A stretch of DNA of 64,000 nt from positions 1-64,000 of the forward strand of contig CAJCHN010000074.1 of assembly GCA_903970285.1 (NCBI GenBank). The letters run 5' to 3'. Shown here one piece after another: positions 37,827 to 46,829 of the stretch. Below the pieces are notes generated by a model. That model made no database searches, was not told the DNA's origin, and was given only the letters and a program-made list of their open reading frames with translations. The position numbers and the translations under genes are program-made. The stretch's first letter is position 1. Each line of letters starts with the position of its first letter. This DNA is from Rhodanobacteraceae bacterium. GTDB lineage: Bacteria > Acidobacteriota > Terriglobia > Terriglobales > Acidobacteriaceae.

Positions 37827-38829
37827 ACGAGCTCTTGTACTCCAGCAGCATCGCCCCGCGGCCCATGCGTCGATCCCGCCAAAAGCGACACTGCCCGAAG
37901 AAAATCGGAATCTGCTGCAAGTGCGAATGAACCCCATAGAGCAGAAGCGCCACGATATCGTTTGAACGCCAGCGCGCCTTCCACGCGGTGCGCAGGATGA
38001 GTGCGAGCAAAAGAGCGAGCGCCAGGGTTAAAGGCCAACAGCTTCGAGCGACGAGACTGACACAGCAGGCGCCGAGTGGAAGTCCCATCAGAAATGCGGC
38101 CCGGGTGCGATTTCGCCTGGACTCCAACAGCCAGAAGGGATTGGCGGTGTGGCTGAAGCGCGCGGAGACTTCGGCATAGGCGTGACCCGCCCGCAGCGCC
38201 CGGCGCCAGTAGGCTGCGAACGTGGTGATACCGAGATCGTGTCCGGTCATCGGCCGGTTGGCATGGAAGATGCGCAGCCCCAGTGCGGAGATGCGGCGGC
38301 AAAGCTCGGGCTCCTCGCCGGCGATCAAGGTATCGTCGAAGCCGCCCGTGGCTTCGAGCGCAGCGCGGCGGAACAAGGCATCGCCGCCGCAGAACGCGGT
38401 GAAGCCGGGCGGATAGCGCCAATCCAGATCGAGCACCCGGGTATAGAGAGACCGGGTCTCGAAGGTCTCGCGGCGATGCCCCCAGACGACGGCGATGGAG
38501 GGATCGTCAAAGTCGGGGAGTGAGTCTGCGACGAATCGCGGGTGCAGGATGGTATCGCCGTCGAGAAAGAGGATGAAGCTGCCCGCAGCAGCGCGCCATC
38601 CGGTGTTTCTGCCCTGGGCGGCCGTGGGACGGGCGGTGTGCAGGGAGATTGTTTCAACCCCATGCGAGGCCGCCAGGGCGGCGCTGCCGTCGCTCGAACC
38701 AGAGTCCACGTAGAGCACTTCTACTGCGAAGTTCGGATGCTCGATGGCCGCAACCGACGTCAGGCAGCGCTCGAGGCGCGCCCCTTCGTTGCGACCGATT
38801 ACAACCACCGAGACCAGCGGCGCGGTCAT
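37750..38829 (-). CDS. Family 2 glycosyltransferase
   Basis: 359 residues. VSVVVIGRNEGARLERCLTSV, VLYVDSGSSDGS and FILFLDGDTILHPRF give the nucleotide- and metal-binding parts; FCGGDALFRRAALEATGGFDDTLIAGEEPELCRRI is the second half. Hydrophobic segments near residues 250-290 suggest membrane attachment, and the C-terminus is a Pro/Ala-rich tail. It overlaps the upstream acyltransferase by four bases (ATGA) and ends inside the convergent acyltransferase on the plus strand. Confidence 0.8.
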   Translation of the reverse strand: MTAPLVSVVVIGRNEGARLERCLTSVAAIEHPNFAVEVLYVDSGSSDGSAALAASHGVETISLHTARPTAAQGRNTGWRAAAGSFILFLDGDTILHPRFVADSLPDFDDPSIAVVWGHRRETFETRSLYTRVLDLDWRYPPGFTAFCGGDALFRRAALEATGGFDDTLIAGEEPELCRRISALGLRIFHANRPMTGHDLGITTFAAYWRRALRAGHAYAEVSARFSHTANPFWLLESRRNRTRAAFLMGLPLGACCVSLVARSCWPLTLALALLLALILRTAWKARWRSNDIVALLLYGVHSHLQQIPIFFGQCRFWRDRRMGRGAMLLEYKSSSTPAGPASALAPELRQPPPPAPRPE

Positions 38830-39374
38830 CTCTTTTCGACCAGCGGCAACACAGTCCGCTCGACCCGGCGGAATCTTCGGCGCGGAAGCACGCGCGCGGG
38901 AACACCCACCGCCGTCGAACCATCCGGCACGTCGCAGAGGACGACCGCGTTGGCACCGATGGCGACATCGTTACCGATATGGATGGAGCCGAGCAGCTTG
39001 GCGCCGGCGCCGATGTCCACCCGGTCTCCGATGACGGGCGAGCCGCGTTGACCGGTATAGCGAAGCCCGACGGTGACTCCCTGGCGGATGATGCAGTCGT
39101 CTCCGAAGACCGCGTCTCCGCTGATCACGATGGAGCCGGAGTGCTCCACCACAAAGTGATCCCCGATCGTCACCTCGCAAGGGATCTCAATGCCGCACAG
39201 GATCTCCGCGAGCAGGCGTAGAACCTTGTACAGGAAGGAAAACGGAAGACGCACGATCCGTGGACGGATGCCGTATCTCCAGCGACCGAAGCGGTAGACG
39301 GCCAAAGCCCAGAAGCCGCGGCGGCTGAAGTCACGATCATGGTCTCGCCAGTGCTCGCGGATATGGCTGAACAT
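38826..39374 (-). CDS. Serine-acetyltransferase-like hexapeptide transferase
   Basis: 182 residues: a short helical N-terminus (WALAVYRFGRWRYGI) as in exopolysaccharide acetyltransferases, then a left-handed beta helix with EVTIGDHFVVEHSGSIVISGDAVFGDDCIIRQGVTVG and DRVDIGAGAKLLGSIHIGNDVAIGANAVV. The VEHSGSIVI segment resembles the CysE active site, but the CysE N-terminal domain is missing, so polysaccharide O-acetylation is more likely than serine acetylation. AAGGA precedes ATG 39374. The 140-base gap upstream holds a short direct repeat (GGGTGAGATC twice near 39,472-39,500). Confidence 0.75.
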   Translation of the reverse strand: MFSHIREHWRDHDRDFSRRGFWALAVYRFGRWRYGIRPRIVRLPFSFLYKVLRLLAEILCGIEIPCEVTIGDHFVVEHSGSIVISGDAVFGDDCIIRQGVTVGLRYTGQRGSPVIGDRVDIGAGAKLLGSIHIGNDVAIGANAVVLCDVPDGSTAVGVPARVLPRRRFRRVERTVLPLVEKR

Positions 39375-39514
39375 GGGCCGATCCTTGATTACATTCTCCT
39401 GGTGCTGCGTCCCAGATCATTCTAAGGGTGCAGTTTTCGCCGAGGAACAGCGACATTCATTCCGGCAGCTTCGGGTGAGATCCAGCTTTGGGTGAGATCA
39501 ACAGGACAGATGCC

Positions 39515-42500
39515 CTAGCCTTCGTCGCTGCGTTGAGCGGCCGGATCTGCCACCGTGGGTTCGAAGTGGCTCAGCAACCGCCAGCGGCGGCTCAACGAAC
39601 CCGCCGCTGCGGGCCCGTCGCCCTCTTGCTGCGACGGCGCTGCCTGGTGCGCACGCGGTTCTTCAATGGCACGGCCCGCGGCGAATGCTCTGCGCTGAGC
39701 CGACGCACCTCTCGCAGCGGAAGCGGACGAATTGGGGAGCCGCGAACGGGAGAGGCCTTCGCGGCCGCGGCCTCCAGGCAGCAGATCGGCTCCCGCGGCA
39801 ACCAGCGCAGCCGGGTTGTCGACGGTTTGTTGTTGCCACGTTGCTGGACCGCGCCGCCGCGCAGGATCGACGACCCGCCGCAGCGGGGGTGCGTCGGGGA
39901 AAGAGGGGAGGGATTCCAGCCCTGCCGCGGGACGCTGCTCCTGCAGGGGCAAAACCGTCGCAAGCGGCTCCGAAGCAGAGTCACCGTGTTTCGGAGCTTC
40001 ATGGATCGAAGGATCGAGCGCAAGGGCGAGCGGAGGCTCGGGCTGATCCGTCACGCCGCCTGCCGCCCGTTCTGAGAGTTCCAGGTGCTGAGCCGGAGCA
40101 GGCACCTGCTCGGTCGTGAGCGGATGCAGCGTGTTTTCGAAAGCCTGGTGCGGAGATGCAGTTTGGATCTTCGCTGCCTGAGGATCAATGTCCAACGCCT
40201 CACCACCATCTGCGACCCTCAGTTCGGACTCGGCTGCGGATATCGCGGCTGCCGGCGTCTCCGGCGTCTCCGCCACAAAGCCGGGTGAATTTTCCGTGCT
40301 CGGCATGGAAGCCGACGTCTCCTGCACGCGGACCTGCTCGACAGGAGCGGCGTGTGCTTCCGCGGCGGATTCCACGGTGTGGGACTCCGTCTGGAGCTCC
40401 GCCTGAGGCTTGTCCCTGGCCGTCCCGGGTAGCGCCTGCGCATCGCTCCGATCATCGTCTTCGGGAACGACCCGGTAGGCGGCCTGCGAGTCTCCGCGGA
40501 ACAGCTTGCTGAACCAGTCGGTCTTGGCGTTCACTTCAGTCTCCTTTCCTCTCGCCCTGGAACGCGTCGTGGGGCGAGTAGCCGTGGGGCGAGTATAGGA
40601 TGGCTCCGCCTCCGCCGCCTCGTCTGTCTGAGAGATTTCAGCGACCGGCAGCGCGGGAGGGATGGGCGCGGCTTGAGTCAGGCTCAGATCCTCAATGGCT
40701 TCCTGAAACGCAACGGTTTCAGACTGCGACCACCCCGCTGGCTCAATCCCGGCCTCTTGGAGCTGGCTCGGCTCCGGTTCCGCCGCAGCGGCCGCTTTGG
40801 GCGCTTCCTGCGAGGGTGTTGCGAGATTCGACTGCTCGTCAGCGGCCATGCTTGCTGGGGATACGACGTGCGGATCCGTTGCCATCGGGATCTCCGGTCC
40901 TGCCTCGGCGTAGAAGTCGCGCGTTCGCGGCGGCAGATCGGCGTAAGCTTCCCCGTCGATGGCATCGGACGCAGTGGACTGTGAGGTCTCCTCGATGGAG
41001 GAGTCGCGCCGCGGTCTGTGAATCTCATGCGCGGAGGTCACTGCATGAGGCTTCTCAAGTTCATCCGGGAGCGCGGGCGACTCCGCGGTTTCGACCCCGG
41101 GAGGGTCGGCTCGCTCGCCTAGGTATCGCTGCTCGACGACCTGGATCGACGTTCTGAAGGCCTCGTTGGCCTGCTGCAGATGAACCTCTTCGAGCACCGC
41201 CGCAACGCCGGTTACGCGAAGACGAAACAGCAGCGTGGCCGCATCGATCAGCTCGGTGGAAAGCGTGACGCCTGAACGCGCAACCAGGATGGTGGCGTCG
41301 GCGCAACGCGCAGCGTATTCGCTTTCGGCGGAGTGTAGCAGCGGAGCGGCATCGATCAGGACGACATCGTGCTCGGACTTCATGCGATCGAGCCGGACGG
41401 AGGCGATTCCCTCTCTGGGATGCGGGGCGCGGGCACGTTCGCCGGAGACATGCTGCAAGGCGGTGCTGTGTTCCGCCGTCTGCCGCGACGCACTCAGCAG
41501 CTCCGATGCGGGCAGCACGCGAACATCCAGGCGCATCTCCTCGAGGCGCCTGGCCAGCGCCTGGATGAGAGGACCGATCTCCGCTGCCGGGCTGACGGCA
41601 GTCAGGATGAACGTCTTCGCTTCGGCCCGGCGATAAGCGCTTTCAACTCCGGCAGCCAGGCGCAGCACGTACTCGTCAAAGACAGGTGACGACACGTCCG
41701 CGCGGGCGGGCAGGACAGCAATGGGAGGAAACCCCATCGCACGCTGCAGGTCGGCGCCAATATAGACACGGTGATCGCGAGCCCGCGCCACGACGGCGGC
41801 GAAGACGCCAAAGCAGAGGCCGAGCGGAAGTGCCGCCATCAACAGCAGGCCGCGCCGATTGCCCTCGGGCGCGGCAGCTGGTGTAGCCGCAAGCACCAGG
41901 TGGGCCATGCCCGGGCCGTTGGTGTCGATCTGCAACGACTGCAGCGCCTCGTCCACTTTGGCGTAGCGAGCGGTGAGACGCTGGATATCGTTCTCGAGAT
42001 CGGCTGCGCGCTGCAACCGCGGACCAGCGCCGGTCGCACGCGCCGTCGCCTGGGCAAGCTGCGCATTCAACTGCGACTGCACCTCATCGGTTCGCTGCAG
42101 CTCGGTGCGAAGCTTGTCCTGGATGCGGATCTCCGCGCGCTGCCTTGCCTGAGCCGTCTCCGTCTCCAGCAGGCGGTCGAGGTCCGCGATCTCGTCCTGA
42201 TCCTGCTTGTACTGGGGATTGTTCGGGGTCAGCCCGGCCATAAGTCCCTTCAGTACCGCGCGCCGGGCGTTCACGCTGGACCGCGTGGCGCCGAGGCCGG
42301 GGTCCGCGTTCAGCGCTTCGTCCGCCTGCGCGAGCAGACCGGAGCGCTGGTCGGGGCTCGCTCCGGAGACCGAGTTGAGCTGGGCCGCGGCGACATCGTG
42401 TGCCTGGCGCGCCGTCGCCACTTGCAGGCGCAGATTGGCGAGATCGGCATCGAACGGATTTGCAGCCGCGCTGGCCGGATTCGCCATGCCGACCGTGGTT

Positions 42501-43192
42501 CCCAGTTGCGCCTGTTCCTTGCGGTCCTGCTCCAGCTCATCGTGAATGCGCTGGCGTTCTTCGGCCAGCAGCTGCGCACGGCTGTCCGCCTGGGTGGTCT
42601 CGTCTCTGCGTCCGCCCTGCAGGTAGGCCTGAGTGACGGCGTTTACGACCGCCGCAGCCTCGTCGGCCTTCGCAGCATTGAGCTTGATGGAGATGGAATA
42701 GCTGTCGACGATGCGCTCTACGACGAGCGATTTCGCCAGCCGCTTGACCGCCTGCTGCTCGGACTCCTTGGGCAGGCGCCACGTACCCGCCGGCAAACTG
42801 CGCAGCGCTGTGGTCAGGATGTCGGGCCGAACCACGGTGCGCAGTTGCTGATCGACGTAAGAAGCGTACCGATACTGGTCGTAGCTGGGCGGATAGAGAT
42901 CGTTGAGGCTCTTGGGCAGGTTGGGCTCGACAAACACCTCGCTCTGCGCGCTGTAGACCACCGGCGAACGCAGCGCCAGCACCACCAGCAGCAGGCAGAT
43001 GGCCAGCGCCACTCCCGCCGCCAGCCTGGGGCGCATGCGGACACTGCGCACCACCTGGAAGTCGAAGCGCGGCGGATCGGCCGGTCCTCCGGGCTTGATC
43101 GCGGGCGGAATAAAAGGTTGACCGAACGGCTCAGGGCGGGCCGCGGTGCCTTCGATCGGGTTCTGGTCCAGGTTGCGACTGAGAGAGCTCAT
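39515..43192 (-). CDS. Wzc/GumC-like chain-length protein with degenerate kinase domain and long tail
   Basis: 1225 residues. One helix near residue 60 (LAAGVALAICLLLVVLAL) opens a periplasmic Wzz-type domain with long coiled coil (about residues 180-420), and a second helix near 460 (LLLMAALPLGLCFGVFAAVV) returns it to the cytoplasm. The following domain aligns with bacterial tyrosine kinases: Walker-B-like DVVLIDAAPLL is kept, but the Walker A place reads ILTAVSPAAEIGPLI with no GKT/GKS, so ATP use is doubtful. The last 500 residues are Ala/Pro/Glu-rich, probably disordered, with no tyrosine cluster. AAAGGA precedes ATG 43192. It follows the Wza-type gene by 40 bases. Confidence 0.8.
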   Translation of the reverse strand: MSSLSRNLDQNPIEGTAARPEPFGQPFIPPAIKPGGPADPPRFDFQVVRSVRMRPRLAAGVALAICLLLVVLALRSPVVYSAQSEVFVEPNLPKSLNDLYPPSYDQYRYASYVDQQLRTVVRPDILTTALRSLPAGTWRLPKESEQQAVKRLAKSLVVERIVDSYSISIKLNAAKADEAAAVVNAVTQAYLQGGRRDETTQADSRAQLLAEERQRIHDELEQDRKEQAQLGTTVGMANPASAAANPFDADLANLRLQVATARQAHDVAAAQLNSVSGASPDQRSGLLAQADEALNADPGLGATRSSVNARRAVLKGLMAGLTPNNPQYKQDQDEIADLDRLLETETAQARQRAEIRIQDKLRTELQRTDEVQSQLNAQLAQATARATGAGPRLQRAADLENDIQRLTARYAKVDEALQSLQIDTNGPGMAHLVLAATPAAAPEGNRRGLLLMAALPLGLCFGVFAAVVARARDHRVYIGADLQRAMGFPPIAVLPARADVSSPVFDEYVLRLAAGVESAYRRAEAKTFILTAVSPAAEIGPLIQALARRLEEMRLDVRVLPASELLSASRQTAEHSTALQHVSGERARAPHPREGIASVRLDRMKSEHDVVLIDAAPLLHSAESEYAARCADATILVARSGVTLSTELIDAATLLFRLRVTGVAAVLEEVHLQQANEAFRTSIQVVEQRYLGERADPPGVETAESPALPDELEKPHAVTSAHEIHRPRRDSSIEETSQSTASDAIDGEAYADLPPRTRDFYAEAGPEIPMATDPHVVSPASMAADEQSNLATPSQEAPKAAAAAEPEPSQLQEAGIEPAGWSQSETVAFQEAIEDLSLTQAAPIPPALPVAEISQTDEAAEAEPSYTRPTATRPTTRSRARGKETEVNAKTDWFSKLFRGDSQAAYRVVPEDDDRSDAQALPGTARDKPQAELQTESHTVESAAEAHAAPVEQVRVQETSASMPSTENSPGFVAETPETPAAAISAAESELRVADGGEALDIDPQAAKIQTASPHQAFENTLHPLTTEQVPAPAQHLELSERAAGGVTDQPEPPLALALDPSIHEAPKHGDSASEPLATVLPLQEQRPAAGLESLPSFPDAPPLRRVVDPARRRGPATWQQQTVDNPAALVAAGADLLPGGRGREGLSRSRLPNSSASAARGASAQRRAFAAGRAIEEPRAHQAAPSQQEGDGPAAAGSLSRRWRLLSHFEPTVADPAAQRSDEG

Positions 43193-43232
43193 CCAATCCT
43201 TTTAGAACTTCCTGCCCACTTCCAGCCCCTGC

Positions 43233-44264
43233 CTATTGGTTCAGGAAGGCAAAGGCGGTGAAGAGCGAGATCAGCGGAGATATCTTTTCAAAGACGTAGG
43301 AAACATTGTTGAAGGTGCTCTTGGGCACAAAGACTACGTCGCCCGACTTCAACGTGAGATCGAGCGGAACCGGCTGCATGAGCGTCTTGAGCGGGATCGT
43401 GCGGGTGGCGCCGGTCGATGGAGAGATGACGCGGATAGAGGGATTGGCGCCGGCGGCGTCGGTCAAACCGCCAGCCTCGGCCAGCAGCTTGCGCAAGGTG
43501 GTCGTGCTCTCCAGTTGAAACGCTCCCGGATGCTGCACCTGGCCAAGGACGGAGATGTAGCGATCCTGCGTGGACGGAACGTAGATGACGTCGTCGCGCC
43601 GCAGCCGAATATCCGCCAGCGGACTTCCGGAGTCGAGCAGACCCTTGAGATCGACCCACATCACCTTATCCGAGCCACGATAGATGGCGCAGCGCTCGGG
43701 GATACTCGGCATCTTGTGCTGCGCATCAACCCCGCTCGCGACCCCGCCGAGTACGCCGCCGCGGGTCACCACTTCAAGCAGGGTGGGTGGAGTGTCGAAC
43801 GTGAGGATGCCGGGATGTTCCACCGCACCCAGCAGCAACACCCGGTTGGAGGTGTACTTGTCGACGCCCACGGTGACCGAAAGGTTGGAGTAGAACGGCT
43901 GGAGAGCGGCCAGGATCGCGGCGCCAGCCTCGTCCCGGGTCTTGTCCGCGACCATCACAGAGCCGGCGAGCGGCAGGGTAATACGTCCGTCGGGTCCGAC
44001 GATGCGCTTGCCGTTCAGTTCGGTGCGGCCGCCAAAGTCGAGCGTGATCTCGTCGCCGCGGCCGATCTGGTACTGCTCGCCGGCGGGCGGCTCGAACGCG
44101 CGCAGGGCAGCCAGCGGGTTCATCTTGAGATCGGTGGTCGTGCCCGAATCAGAATTCGATACGGAGGCCTGCCCGTGGCAGAGCGCACCGTTGAGGAACG
44201 TGGCGCGCAGCGTCCATAGCAGCACCAGCACGATGATCTTTGCGCTTCTTCTCGTCGACTCCAT
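43233..44264 (-). CDS. Wza-type polysaccharide export protein
   Basis: About 343 residues from ATG 44264 with AAGG upstream. A signal peptide (STRRSAKIIVLVLLWTLRATFLNGALC) is followed by the poly-export domain (YQIGRGDEITLDFGG, GPDGRITLPLAGSVMV) and two SLBB-type repeats (NRVLLLGAVEHPGILTF and RYISVLGQVQHPGAFQLE). A Cys at the signal-peptide end (GALCHG) could be a lipobox, though it is not a strong one. The C-terminal hydrophobic stretch FEKISPLISLFTAFAFLNQ could form the outer-membrane helix. It pairs with the Wzc-like protein as the export machine. Confidence 0.85.
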   Translation of the reverse strand: MESTRRSAKIIVLVLLWTLRATFLNGALCHGQASVSNSDSGTTTDLKMNPLAALRAFEPPAGEQYQIGRGDEITLDFGGRTELNGKRIVGPDGRITLPLAGSVMVADKTRDEAGAAILAALQPFYSNLSVTVGVDKYTSNRVLLLGAVEHPGILTFDTPPTLLEVVTRGGVLGGVASGVDAQHKMPSIPERCAIYRGSDKVMWVDLKGLLDSGSPLADIRLRRDDVIYVPSTQDRYISVLGQVQHPGAFQLESTTTLRKLLAEAGGLTDAAGANPSIRVISPSTGATRTIPLKTLMQPVPLDLTLKSGDVVFVPKSTFNNVSYVFEKISPLISLFTAFAFLNQ

Positions 44265-44434
44265 CGAGTTCCGCCTTCGTGCAGTTCCTGCTGGTCGAAC
44301 TCCTGTTGGTCCAATCTTAATGGAAAGTTTTCCGTTCCCGTGCCGCGGAGCGCGAAGTGCGCCAAACTTTCGCGTCATAGGACCGCCGTCCGCAGGTGGT
44401 CCCTAAGCCAGTGAACATGCGATGGCATCGCCTT

Positions 44435-45655
44435 TCAGCTGGCTTCGGCCGCAGCCGCGCCGGCTTCGGGCAGGTTGCTCATCGCCCGCATGGGCGCCGG
44501 CAGAATGCCTTCCTCCGCGCATCGCAGTCCAGCCTGGGCAGCGTGGGTGGCCTGGATGGCCGCAGATGGAGTCAAAGCGATCCGGAACAGATCCGAGACC
44601 GCGGCGAATTGCAGCACGCGCCGCACCGGATTGGACATGCCCGTCAGCCAGATCCATTGGCCCTCGTTCAGCAGCAGGCGTCGCGCCTCCAGCAGACCGC
44701 CGACGCCCTCGGCCTCGATGCGCAGCGTGGCCGACATGTCGATGACCAGTGTCTCTCCGGCCTGTGCGGCAGCTCTGGCTTCCTGCACCAGGATCGCGCT
44801 GGCGCGGCCGCCCACCTTGCCTGGTGTGGCGAAGACCCGAACCCCGAAACGCACGTCCACGGCGGAGCCACGCTGACGCCGTTCAAACGGCTGAATCCGG
44901 CTGGCCACCAGGCCTGCCGGCAGATGCGTAAACAGAGCGGCGGCATCCCGCAGGTACCGGGGAAACAGGCGGATCGGCTCCTGGGCCATGCGGAAGAACC
45001 ACTCCAGCTGCAGGCTTCGCACCCAGTACGGAGCCCGGCGCAGCTTGCCCGCAATCATATCGAGCGAGCCGCCGATCCCGATGAAGACGCCTGGGGGCAG
45101 GCGATCCTTATGCCGATGGATCCATATCTCCTGCTTCGGATTACCGAATCCCACCAGGATGATCTGCGGGCACGCTGTCTCGATATCGCGGATCATCTGC
45201 TCGTGGTTCATCTCGTGCAGCGGAGCGTTGGCCGGGCAGCTGCGCCCGACGATCCGCGCACCGGGAAAGAGCGTCGTCAGCACCCGGGCCGCGGACTCTG
45301 AACTCTGCTCGCTCGAACCCAGCAGGTAGATCCCATAGCCTTTCTGCTCACTCAACCGGGCCAGCTCTGGAATCATGTCGACGCCCGTCACCCGTTCCTG
45401 CAGCGGCGCTCCAAACAGGTTGGCGGCCCACAGCATGGGCGCTCCATCGGGCAGCACCATGCTGCATTCGCAGATGATGCGGTGCAGGTACGGATCGCGC
45501 ATGGAGTTGCGGGCAAAGTCGAGATTCGCGGTAGCGATCTGGTGCGTTCGACCGGAGAGGATGTACTCTTCCACCCGGCCCACTGCCTGGGCCATATTCA
45601 CATTCGTAATCGGCAGACCAAACAGGGCTACAGTGTCGCTTGTGTTCGTCCTCAT
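44435..45655 (-). CDS. WecG/TagA/CpsF glycosyltransferase fused to a STAS-like domain
   Basis: About 406 residues. The first 250 are a WecG/TagA-family transferase adding a sugar to a lipid-linked acceptor: ALFGLPITNVNMAQAV, TANLDFARNS, MVLPDGAPMLWAA, RVTGVDMIPEL, ILVGFGNPKQEIWI and GIGGSLDMIAGKLRRAP are all present. The C-terminal 130 residues have a STAS/anti-anti-sigma pattern (TLVIDMSATLRIEAEGVGGLLEARRLLLNEGQWIWLTGMSNPVRRVLQFAAV); the Ser usually phosphorylated is not evident. ATG 45655 has AGAGGAG four bases upstream; ATG 45712 is a possible longer start. Confidence 0.83.
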   Translation of the reverse strand: MRTNTSDTVALFGLPITNVNMAQAVGRVEEYILSGRTHQIATANLDFARNSMRDPYLHRIICECSMVLPDGAPMLWAANLFGAPLQERVTGVDMIPELARLSEQKGYGIYLLGSSEQSSESAARVLTTLFPGARIVGRSCPANAPLHEMNHEQMIRDIETACPQIILVGFGNPKQEIWIHRHKDRLPPGVFIGIGGSLDMIAGKLRRAPYWVRSLQLEWFFRMAQEPIRLFPRYLRDAAALFTHLPAGLVASRIQPFERRQRGSAVDVRFGVRVFATPGKVGGRASAILVQEARAAAQAGETLVIDMSATLRIEAEGVGGLLEARRLLLNEGQWIWLTGMSNPVRRVLQFAAVSDLFRIALTPSAAIQATHAAQAGLRCAEEGILPAPMRAMSNLPEAGAAAAEAS

Positions 45656-45806
45656 GCGCTCCTCTGCGACAAGGGCAAGGCAGGAATCCGGGATATCCGT
45701 CGCCTCACTCATGATCTCCCGCCTACATGGAGCGTAGAGATGAGTGTGGATGCCCTCCATACCACTTTTGGCAGAAGTACATCCCCAGTCAGTAATTTTT
45801 GCTAGG

Positions 45807-46667
45807 TTACTCAACCATACTAACGGGCGCAAGGGGGAATTCATCAGGTTTCTTCGGGTGCCCGCCGCGAAAAATCTCCAGCGAAAAGGCTTGTCCAGCG
45901 TTGAAGAAAGAGATCGCCGCGCCGCGGTGCAGGAGTGCACAGCACGCCATGTAGCCTTCGCCAATGCTCGGAAATCGAACAAAGTATTCAGGTTTCGCAC
46001 CGTTCGTCTCATCCGCGAGCAAGAGCCTGGTCTCTCCATGTTCATCGGCGCCGTGCACGGAATAAGTGAAGGCCGACGCAATCCCCCTTCCGTCTGCCTT
46101 CGCGACAGCCTCGCGACGGGTCCAGAATCGATAGAACTCCAGCACACGTTGCCGCTCGGAAGAAATTCCCGCCAGTATCGAAAATTCTTCAGGCTGTAAG
46201 GCTCCGCGGGCAAGATCGTCGAGCTCGGTTCCGCCACCAAGCTGCGGATCGATCCACTCCGCGTCCACTCCAATCGGTCCCATGCGCGACACGCCAACCA
46301 GAATCACTCCACGGGTGTGCGCCACGTTGAAGTCCAGGCCGCATGGCGTTCGAAGCATCGGCTTGCCTGAAGCTGAATAAGCAAAGATCACTTCGTTCGG
46401 CGCCTTATCCAACGCGCGGGCCACCAGCATCCTCAGCAGGCTGCGACCGGCCACAAACTCGAGCCGGGCGGCGCTCGAACGGAAGCTGCCGGCCCGCGCC
46501 TGCTCCTCATCCGTGAGCCAGCCATGGGCCTCCTCCAGCGCCGCACGCACGCTGGCGGCGGCAAGGTCCAGTCGCCACAGATGTGCGTGGCCAGATTCAA
46601 GCGGCGGAATCTCCGCCGGATGCTGCCACAGCGTTTCCAGATGAGTCTTTAAGAATGCGTCGCTCAT
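45807..46667 (-). CDS. Sfp-type 4'-phosphopantetheinyl transferase
   Basis: Transfers the phosphopantetheine arm of CoA to carrier-protein serines. About 286 residues. Core motifs: FVAGRSLLRMLVARAL, SGKPML, LDFNVAHTRGVILVGVSR, PIGVDAEWID (Mg-binding acidic pair) and FYRFWTRREAVAKADGRGI, the W-x-x-K/R-E-A-x-x-K signature with R in place of the first K. Length and layout are those of the Sfp/Gsp group rather than AcpS. It lies inside the polysaccharide locus, divergent from the polymerase, about 15 kb from the adenylation-carrier gene at the window end, its most evident substrate here. Confidence 0.85.
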   Translation of the reverse strand: MSDAFLKTHLETLWQHPAEIPPLESGHAHLWRLDLAAASVRAALEEAHGWLTDEEQARAGSFRSSAARLEFVAGRSLLRMLVARALDKAPNEVIFAYSASGKPMLRTPCGLDFNVAHTRGVILVGVSRMGPIGVDAEWIDPQLGGGTELDDLARGALQPEEFSILAGISSERQRVLEFYRFWTRREAVAKADGRGIASAFTYSVHGADEHGETRLLLADETNGAKPEYFVRFPSIGEGYMACCALLHRGAAISFFNAGQAFSLEIFRGGHPKKPDEFPLAPVSMVE

Positions 46668-46746
46668 AGGGCATGAATCCGGATCGCCCCGATCCTTCCA
46701 CGCACGGGGCATTGACCGCGGACCGCAGGCTGATGTCGCCTATACT

Positions 46747-46804
46747 ACAGCCGAAGCCACTACTCCAGCCGAAGCACTGACGCCAGCCGAAGCACCGACG
46801 CCGC
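46747..46804. repeat. 18-base tandem repeat, three units
   Basis: Three head-to-tail units close to CAGCCGAAGCACTGACGC lie between the divergent starts of the phosphopantetheinyl transferase and polymerase genes. In one plus frame the repeats would read T-P-A-E-A, but there is no start codon in that frame, so a promoter-region repeat is more likely than a peptide. Confidence 0.65.
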
Positions 46805-46829
46805 AGATCCTCCTGCCTTCACCCATTGC

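Noticed and set aside
45713-46297. Upstream in-frame extension of the WecG-STAS gene
   Set aside because: It runs through the Sfp-type gene in another frame on the same strand and has no family similarity; start sites at 45655 or 45712 fit the family.
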